From the NCBI RefSeq assembly GCF_900104575.1, contig NZ_LT629731.1:942189-1006188 (forward strand): DNA of 64,000 nucleotides, read 5' to 3'. This document shows, in pieces, positions 59,120-64,000 of the stretch (position 1 is the stretch's first letter; each line of letters opens with the position of its first letter). The stretch comes from Bacillus tuaregi. GTDB lineage: Bacteria; Bacillota; Bacilli; Bacillales; Cytobacillaceae. The notes under the pieces are model-generated. The model was not told the DNA's origin and did no database searches. It worked only from the letters and a program-made list of their open reading frames with translations. The position numbers and the translations under genes are program-made.

Positions 59120-59250
59120 CATGTTCCCTCCCTTAATCTTATCGTACTAAAATTCATTGATTTTTTCTATTCTATATTTGTTGTTATTTTTGAAACATTT
59201 TGCAATTTTATTCGTAATACAAGTAATGAAATTTAAAGGAGGACGAGAAA

Positions 59251-60261
59251 GTGAATGGAAAACGTTGGGCAGCTTTGGGGATTGCAGCTGCACTATTAAT
59301 ATTTTCGGTTGTCATCAATACATTTACAACGATTTTTAGTAAAGATTTTCAAGCGACAATGGATGAATTTATGAATCCGACAGCAAATCTGGTATCAGAA
59401 GAAGTACTTGAGGAAGGCAATCTGATGAAGAAAATTGCGGTGCTGGATGTGAATGGAACCATTCAGGATACAGGGGAGGCATCCTTGTTTGCTCCAGTTG
59501 GCTACAATCACCAAACGTTTCTGAAAAACTTAGACCAAGCGAAAGAGGATGATACAGTAAAAGGCATCATCATTCGTGTCAATACACCAGGTGGCGGCGT
59601 AGTTGAAAGCGCACAGATTCATGATAAGATTGTAGAAATTCAGAAAGAATCGAAGAAGCCGGTTTATATTTCAATGGGATCTATGGCTGCTTCCGGTGGG
59701 TATTACATATCAGCTCCAGCAAATAAAATATATGCCAGTCCGGAAACATTAACAGGCTCTCTTGGGGTAATCATGCAAGGAATCAATTATGCAGGGCTCG
59801 CTGAAAAATATGGTGTCAAATTTGAGACAATCAAAAGCGGTGAATTTAAAGACATAATGAGTCCGTCAAGAGAAATGACAGAGGAAGAAAGAGCAATCTT
59901 ACAGGAAATGATTAATAGCTCCTATAATGGATTTGTAAAAGTCATTTCTGAAGGCAGGGATATTCCAGAAGAACAGGTAAGGCAAATTGCCGACGGTAGA
60001 ATCTACGATGGTCGTCAAGCAAAAGATTTAAATTTAATTGATGGCTTTGGTTATTTCGAGGATGTCGTCGATGTCATGAAAAAAGATCATAAATTAAAGG
60101 ATGCACAAGTCATTCGATATACAGAAGAATTAGGATTTGCGTCACTTTTCTCCATGAGTGCCCGTAAGCTAATGGGGCAGGACGATATTGAACTTGCCGG
60201 TTTAATGAATTTATTATCACAGCGTAATTCACCACGATTAATGTACTTGTATGCAGAATAG
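59251..60261 (+). CDS. sppA: Signal peptide peptidase SppA
   Basis: This 336-residue membrane-anchored serine protease degrades membrane-retained signal peptides. One N-terminal helix (about residues 7-27) is followed by the S49 domain with the nucleophile in YISMGSMAASGGYYI (Ser near residue 147) and the catalytic lysine in IKSGEFKDIMSP (about residue 199). A GTG start follows AAAGGAGG. yteJ begins 11 nt later, so the two form an operon. Length matches B. subtilis SppA. Confidence 0.94.
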   Translation: MNGKRWAALGIAAALLIFSVVINTFTTIFSKDFQATMDEFMNPTANLVSEEVLEEGNLMKKIAVLDVNGTIQDTGEASLFAPVGYNHQTFLKNLDQAKEDDTVKGIIIRVNTPGGGVVESAQIHDKIVEIQKESKKPVYISMGSMAASGGYYISAPANKIYASPETLTGSLGVIMQGINYAGLAEKYGVKFETIKSGEFKDIMSPSREMTEEERAILQEMINSSYNGFVKVISEGRDIPEEQVRQIADGRIYDGRQAKDLNLIDGFGYFEDVVDVMKKDHKLKDAQVIRYTEELGFASLFSMSARKLMGQDDIELAGLMNLLSQRNSPRLMYLYAE

Positions 60262-60272
60262 GAGGTGTAAAA

Positions 60273-60842
60273 TTGGACTCTAACCAACAGGATTTTGAAA
60301 AAAGACAAAATGATACGGATGAAGGTACACCGTTACATGGAGGGGAATTAGAACAAAGTAGACACCAACTAGAGAATACTGAACAAGGAACAGACGTCAT
60401 TAATCCACCGGCAGTTGAAAAAGCAGAATATCGCTATGCAGGGTTTTGGATGAGATTCTGGGCGTATTTACTCGACTTAGTCGTTATTGCCAGCGTGAAT
60501 GGAATTCTCGTCTATCCCATTTTCAGAGCCCTTGACATAAAAATAAGCGATCCAAGTATTTTTGCTCCTGTATCTATCACAACAGCTGTTATTTTCTATG
60601 GATACTTTGTCTTGATGACTAAATTCTTTGGTCAGACACTGGGTAAGATGGTGTTTGGATTAAAGGTCATTTCGCTCGAAGCTAAAAAGCTAAGCTGGTC
60701 CACAATTATGTTTCGTGAGTGGATCGGACGTTTTATTTCAGGAAGTATTCTGATTCTCTATATCGTGGTTGCTTTTCTACCAAAAAGACAAGGAATTCAT
60801 GATTTATTTGCAGATACAACGGTGGTTCATGAACGTTCATAA
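60273..60842 (+). CDS. yteJ: RDD-family membrane protein YteJ
   Basis: This 189-residue protein begins with a hydrophilic tail of about 50 residues (Asp/Gln/Glu-rich) and then an RDD domain with about four hydrophobic segments: FWMRFWAYLLDLVVIASVNG (about 52-71) carries the conserved Arg/Asp pair. In B. subtilis, YteJ is coexpressed with SppA and has been reported to regulate it. The TTG start is preceded by AGGAGGTG. A hairpin terminator follows. Confidence 0.87.
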   Translation: MDSNQQDFEKRQNDTDEGTPLHGGELEQSRHQLENTEQGTDVINPPAVEKAEYRYAGFWMRFWAYLLDLVVIASVNGILVYPIFRALDIKISDPSIFAPVSITTAVIFYGYFVLMTKFFGQTLGKMVFGLKVISLEAKKLSWSTIMFREWIGRFISGSILILYIVVAFLPKRQGIHDLFADTTVVHERS

Positions 60843-60852
60843 AGGACTAACT

Positions 60853-60886
60853 AAAGCCTGTCATCTTTAAGATGGCAGGTTTATTT
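60853..60886 (+). terminator. Terminator after yteJ
   Basis: CCTGTCATCTT / AAGATGGCAGG stem (one G-U pair) is followed by a T-rich tail, before ytfI. Confidence 0.65.
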
Positions 60887-60933
60887 GTGCCTTTTATTGC
60901 CAATAATAAAAGCTTGAAAGGTGGTGAACCATA

Positions 60934-61629
60934 TTGAAATGGATCTTGGTCTTTTGTTTAGTAATTCTGCTGCTGTTCATCATCATCATCGTGACAAAGC
61001 TAAGAGTAATAATCAGCTATTTTCATGCCCAAGATGATGATTCGTTAAAAATTGAATTTAAAGCGTTATTTGGACTAATCAAATATAAATTAGATATTCC
61101 AGTTATCAAAATAGATGACGATTCAGCTGCTATTGTAACAAAAGAAAAATTGAAGTCAGGGAAAGAAGAAAAGACCAAGAAAGAGGGTCATAGAAAAATG
61201 ACTCCTGATGATCTGATAAAGAGCTATTACGATTTTAAAATGCTATTAGAGCATGTGGTCTCATTACATAAAATCATTCGTCGATTTTTAAAAAAGGTAA
61301 AGATTATAGAGTTTGAATGGAATACCTTGCTTGGGACAGGAGATGCGGCCTTGACGGGAATGCTGACTGGCGCTGCCTGGTCAATAAAAGGAGCCATTAT
61401 TGGTATTATCAGCAGCTATTTCAAGCTGCAGGTAATGCCGCAGATGAACGTTCAACCTCACTTTCAAATGGCGGTTACACAAACCTCATTTAAATGTATG
61501 CTTCAATTTAGAATCGGGCATGCTATGGTAGCAGGAATCCAATTGCTTAAATTTTGGAAGGGTGGAAGACCTAAATTTAAATCAAAGCCATTATCCGCCT
61601 TAACAAATGATAAAACAAAACCATTCTAG
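60934..61629 (+). CDS. ytfI: DUF2953 protein YtfI
   Basis: This 231-residue protein starts with a strong membrane helix (about residues 3-21) and has a soluble C-terminal region with segments such as LLGTGDAALTGMLTGAAWSIKGAIIG (about 133-158). It matches YtfI (DUF2953), always found before ytfJ in Bacilli as far as I know. It contributes to sporulation-associated gene sets, and its function is unknown. The start is TTG at 60934, preceded by AAGGTGG. It is 18 nt from ytfJ, so the two form an operon. Confidence 0.86.
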   Translation: MKWILVFCLVILLLFIIIIVTKLRVIISYFHAQDDDSLKIEFKALFGLIKYKLDIPVIKIDDDSAAIVTKEKLKSGKEEKTKKEGHRKMTPDDLIKSYYDFKMLLEHVVSLHKIIRRFLKKVKIIEFEWNTLLGTGDAALTGMLTGAAWSIKGAIIGIISSYFKLQVMPQMNVQPHFQMAVTQTSFKCMLQFRIGHAMVAGIQLLKFWKGGRPKFKSKPLSALTNDKTKPF

Positions 61630-61647
61630 AAGAGGAGGAAGTAAACA

Positions 61648-62151
61648 ATGTCCGATCATCCAATTCAAGGATTAATGACAACCGCAATGGAAAATTTAAA
61701 AGAAATGATTGATGTGAATACCATTATTGGGGATCCAGTTGAAACCCCTGATGGCAGCGTCATATTAACCGTTTCAAAGGTTGGCTTCGGCTTTGCAGCC
61801 GGCGGTAGTGAATTTAATGTAGACAGCGGAAGTGGAAGCCAAGGCGGTGACAAGCAGAAGATGCCGTTTGGCGGCGGTAGTGGTGGAGGTGTTTCCATTA
61901 CTCCGATTGCCTTTTTAATTGTTAATGCACATGGGGTGAAAATGGTTCACCTTGATGAAAACACCCATCTATATGAACGGATTTTAGATCTTGCTCCACA
62001 GGCTGTAGATAAAATCCAGCAAATGATGTCCAGTAAAGATAATAGCAATCAATCCGGTGATCAAAAACAGCAGAAAAACCAATCTGATGATCAGTCCGGT
62101 GGACAGCAATCAAATGAGTATAACGGCCAGAAAAAGGAGCTTGAATTTTAA
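61648..62151 (+). CDS. ytfJ: Sporulation protein GerW (YtfJ)
   Basis: This 167-residue protein belongs to the GerW/YtfJ spore family. The core (about residues 5-110) includes TTAMENLKEMIDVNTIIGDPVETPDGSV-type residues and GFGFAAGGSEF. A glycine-rich stretch follows around residue 75, and the C-terminal 50 residues are Gln/Asn/Ser-rich and probably disordered. In B. subtilis the protein appears in forespore expression and is needed for normal germination. AGGAGGAAG precedes the ATG. Function beyond germination is unknown. Confidence 0.9.
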   Translation: MSDHPIQGLMTTAMENLKEMIDVNTIIGDPVETPDGSVILTVSKVGFGFAAGGSEFNVDSGSGSQGGDKQKMPFGGGSGGGVSITPIAFLIVNAHGVKMVHLDENTHLYERILDLAPQAVDKIQQMMSSKDNSNQSGDQKQQKNQSDDQSGGQQSNEYNGQKKELEF

Positions 62152-62189
62152 CTTCAATCAGCAAATGCTTTTTGTACCGAAAGCTTCAC

Positions 62190-62345
62190 GACAGGCACAG
62201 AAGTCCTCCACACTTCTACAAGTGAGGGGTCAAACCCCGGCTGAATGAAGTTAAGCTTCCGGCGGATGTCACGGATTTTTTTAGGGTAGTTTATCGAGCG
62301 AGCTCGATAAAAATCCGGACGCAAATTCGATGAGCGAATTTGATA
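62190..62345 (+). repeat. Multi-hairpin structured element, IS200/IS605-end-like
   Basis: This stretch lies in the 361-bp gap between gerW and tpx. Hairpins read directly are CACTTCTACAAGTG (62211-62224), GGGGT-CAA-ACCCC (62226-62238), GAAG/CTTC (62247-62259), TTATCGAG-CGAG-CTCGATAA (62291-62310) and AAATTCG-ATGAG-CGAATTT (62323-62341). An enclosing stem CGGATTTTT / AAAAATCCG joins 62272-62280 with 62309-62317. No ORF overlaps it. The architecture recalls the right end and omega/guide-RNA scaffold of IS200/IS605-type TnpB or IscB elements, without the nuclease gene. That link is inference. Confidence 0.6.
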
Positions 62346-62350
62346 CAAAT

Positions 62351-62387
62351 AAAGGTTAACTTTCTCCAGTGAGAGTTAACCTTTTCT
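62351..62387 (+). terminator. Terminator downstream of the structured element
   Basis: AAAGGTTAACT / AGTTAACCTTTT stem is followed by a T-rich tail. It could end gerW transcripts or the structured RNA. Confidence 0.7.
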
Positions 62388-62443
62388 ATTGAAAATCTAT
62401 TTATCGGAATTTTCGCTTGTTTTAGAATTTCAATACATATTTG

Positions 62444-62472
62444 TTGCAAAAGTCGACGTGAAAAGCTATATT
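62444..62472 (+). promoter_or_regulatory. Putative sigma-A promoter for tpx
   Basis: TTGCAA at 62444-62449 is followed after 17 nt by TATATT at 62467-62472. It lies about 40 bp upstream of the tpx start. Confidence 0.6.
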
Positions 62473-62512
62473 TACAATGTACATATATTGTTATTATAGG
62501 AGGAAATATAAC

Positions 62513-63013
62513 ATGGCATCAATTACATTTAAAGGAAATCCAGTAACACTACTTGGTAATGAAGTAAAGGTTGGAGATAAAGCACCTAACTTTACGGTGC
62601 TTGCAAATAACTTAACGCCTGTTACTTTAGAGGATTCTAAAGGAAGCGTACGTCTAATCAGTGTTGTCCCATCACTTGATACTGGTGTATGTGATGCGCA
62701 AACTCGTCGCTTTAACGAAGAAGCAGCAAACCTAGACAATGTCAAAATCCTAACTGTTAGTGTTGACCTTCCATTTGCACAAGCACGTTGGTGTGGGGCT
62801 GCTGGTATTGATAAGGTCCAAACACTTTCCGATCATCGTGACCTTTCTTTCGGTGAAGCATTTGGTGTAGCAATCCAAGAATTACGTTTACTAGCACGTG
62901 CCGTATTTGTAGTCGATTCAAATGACACAGTTACATATGCAGAATATGTAAGTGAAGCAACGAACCACCCTAACTACGAAGCTGCAATTGAAGCAGCAAA
63001 ACAAGCAAAATAA
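62513..63013 (+). CDS. tpx: Thiol peroxidase Tpx
   Basis: This 166-residue atypical 2-Cys peroxiredoxin reduces peroxides using a thioredoxin-type donor. The peroxidatic cysteine is in [15 protein letters not shown] (about residue 60) and the resolving cysteine in ARWCGAAGI (about residue 94). The sequence starts [21 protein letters not shown], as in B. subtilis Tpx. TAGGAGG precedes the ATG at 62513. It is monocistronic, with a terminator. Confidence 0.95.
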   Translation: MASITFKGNPVTLLGNEVKVGDKAPNFTVLANNLTPVTLEDSKGSVRLISVVPSLDTGVCDAQTRRFNEEAANLDNVKILTVSVDLPFAQARWCGAAGIDKVQTLSDHRDLSFGEAFGVAIQELRLLARAVFVVDSNDTVTYAEYVSEATNHPNYEAAIEAAKQAK

Positions 63014-63027
63014 ATGCAGCAGTTGAA

Positions 63028-63062
63028 AGAAAGCCAGCTATTGTAAGCTGGCTTTCTATTTG
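63028..63062 (+). terminator. Terminator after tpx
   Basis: AAGAAAGCCAGCT / AGCTGGCTTTCT is a near-perfect stem with a T-containing tail. Confidence 0.75.
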
Positions 63063-63142
63063 TGTTTTTGGGGTCCTTACTTGTACAACTAAACAAACCC
63101 CGCTAAAATAGGAAAAGAGACTAGTAACAGGAGGAAAAAAAT

Positions 63143-64000
63143 GTGAAAACGACTCCGGTTGAAGAATTATTTATGGTTATAAACGATACAGCCGTTCTTT
63201 TACAAGAGGAATTGAATGTCAGCTATTTAGAGGCATTAGCTGAAACGGGTGAAAATATATTTCATCAATCCGTATTACAGGATGACTTAAGTGAATTAAC
63301 GTTAAAGAGACTGAAGAGAATTTATGAAGACTGCCACATCACAAGATATACAAAAGAAGAAATACGTAAATCCTTTCAATTAGCCATTCTAAAAGGGATG
63401 AAGGAAAGTGTCCAACCGAACCATCAGATGACACCTGACTCAGTGGGAATGTTTGTTGGATATTTATTACATAAATTTGTCACAAAAGAAGCTTATCGGT
63501 TAATGGACCCCGCTGTTGGGACCGGAAATTTATTAACTGCGGCGATGAATCAGGAAATGAATAAAACAATCCAAGGAATCGGTATTGAGATTGACGACCT
63601 CCTGATTAAGTTAGCTTATATGAATGCTAATCTGCAGGAGCATCCAATCGAATTTTTCAATCAGGACAGTTTGGAACCTCTATTTGTAGAGTCTGTTGAT
63701 GCCGTTATCAGCGATTTACCTGTTGGCTATTATCCAAATGACATTAGAGCGGCAGATTATCAATTAAAGGCTGATGAAGGACACTCGTACGCACATCATT
63801 TATTCATTGAGCAGAGCATCCGCCATGTGAAGCCAGCAGGCTTTTTATTTTTTATTATTCCGAATGGTCTTTTTGAATCTACACAGGCTAAAAAGCTTCA
63901 TACGTATTTGCAGGAGACAGTTGATATCCAAGGAATGATTCAATTACCTGAAACAATGTTCAAAAATAAACAATCAGCAAAGAGCATATTAATACTTCAG
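63143..64000 (+). CDS. ytxK: Class I SAM methyltransferase YtxK (partial, runs off the edge)
   Basis: An open frame of 286 codons from GTG 63143 to the window end has GGAGG upstream. The protein has an N-terminal helical region, then NHQMTPDSVGMFVGYLLHKF near residue 95 and the SAM motif MDPAVGTGNLL (about residues 119-129). The catalytic-type motif DLPVGYYPND (about 192) stands where DNA adenine methylases have NPPY. YtxK follows tpx in B. subtilis. It resembles N6-adenine methyltransferases but is not known to be a restriction enzyme. The C-terminus is missing. Confidence 0.88.
   Translation, partial: MKTTPVEELFMVINDTAVLLQEELNVSYLEALAETGENIFHQSVLQDDLSELTLKRLKRIYEDCHITRYTKEEIRKSFQLAILKGMKESVQPNHQMTPDSVGMFVGYLLHKFVTKEAYRLMDPAVGTGNLLTAAMNQEMNKTIQGIGIEIDDLLIKLAYMNANLQEHPIEFFNQDSLEPLFVESVDAVISDLPVGYYPNDIRAADYQLKADEGHSYAHHLFIEQSIRHVKPAGFLFFIIPNGLFESTQAKKLHTYLQETVDIQGMIQLPETMFKNKQSAKSILILQ

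Noticed and set aside
62152-62512. Intact insertion sequence at the structured repeat
   Set aside because: No transposase or nuclease ORF is present and no target-site duplication could be recognised.

Overview
The window is a contiguous chromosomal segment of a low-GC, endospore-forming member of the Bacillaceae. The evidence is an alpha/beta-type SASP gene with a sigma-G promoter, the sporulation proteins Cse60 and GerW/YtfJ, RefZ, EzrA, SftA, a bacilliredoxin, CcpA with the acuABC/acsA cluster, and two T-box riboswitches. Gene content and order resemble, from memory, the 'yt' region of Bacillus subtilis. No prophage, intact insertion sequence, CRISPR array, rRNA or tRNA gene was seen, so this is mostly core genome.

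Layout. 1-3.4 kb: sesquarterpene synthase ytpB, mnmM/ytqA, ytzC and a 54-residue ORF. 3.6-5.5 kb: a DUF485 protein plus SSS-family symporter pair. 5.6-9.2 kb: T-box and leuS, rhodanese ytwF, cse60. 9.2-13.7 kb: flavoprotein ytfP, lipid II flippase murJ/ytgP, a coiled-coil microprotein, an rRNA pseudouridine synthase and ytzE. 14.1-20.8 kb: pepV, thpR, a NERD-like protein, type I pullulanase, kinase-like ytmP, ytzH. 21-28.7 kb: trmB, lactonase ytnP, ytzB, ytoP, ytpP, ytpQ, DNA translocase sftA. 29-31.9 kb: murC and ytxG-ytxH-brxC. 31.9-36.6 kb: an unusual FtsA-like protein with C-terminal repeats, then aroA and ccpA. 36.7-41.2 kb: acuC/acuB/acuA divergent from acsA. 41.2-46.7 kb: a class A PBP with an FN3 domain, T-box and tyrS, rpsD with its leader. 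46.8-52.5 kb: diguanylate cyclase-like ytrP, refZ, hisJ, ezrA. 52.7-57.2 kb: nifZ-thiI, sspA, acyl-CoA synthetase ytcI. 57.3-64 kb: rarD, NAD kinase, sppA-yteJ, ytfI-gerW, a structured repeat element, tpx and the start of ytxK.

Several modules work together. AcuA and AcuC are the acetyltransferase/deacetylase pair that controls AcsA through a C-terminal lysine. NifZ supplies sulfur to ThiI. YteJ is linked to SppA. MurC, MurJ and the PBP act at successive stages of peptidoglycan synthesis. RefZ, EzrA and SftA act on division and chromosome segregation.

I see no complete undescribed system. The strongest leads are (i) a roughly 150-nt multi-hairpin element between gerW and tpx, with a shorter relative upstream of refZ and a doubtful third downstream of thiI, which looks like the relic of an IS200/IS605-type right end or its guide-RNA scaffold; and (ii) the 720-residue FtsA-like protein, whose C-terminal half contains about five tandem 60-70-residue repeats.
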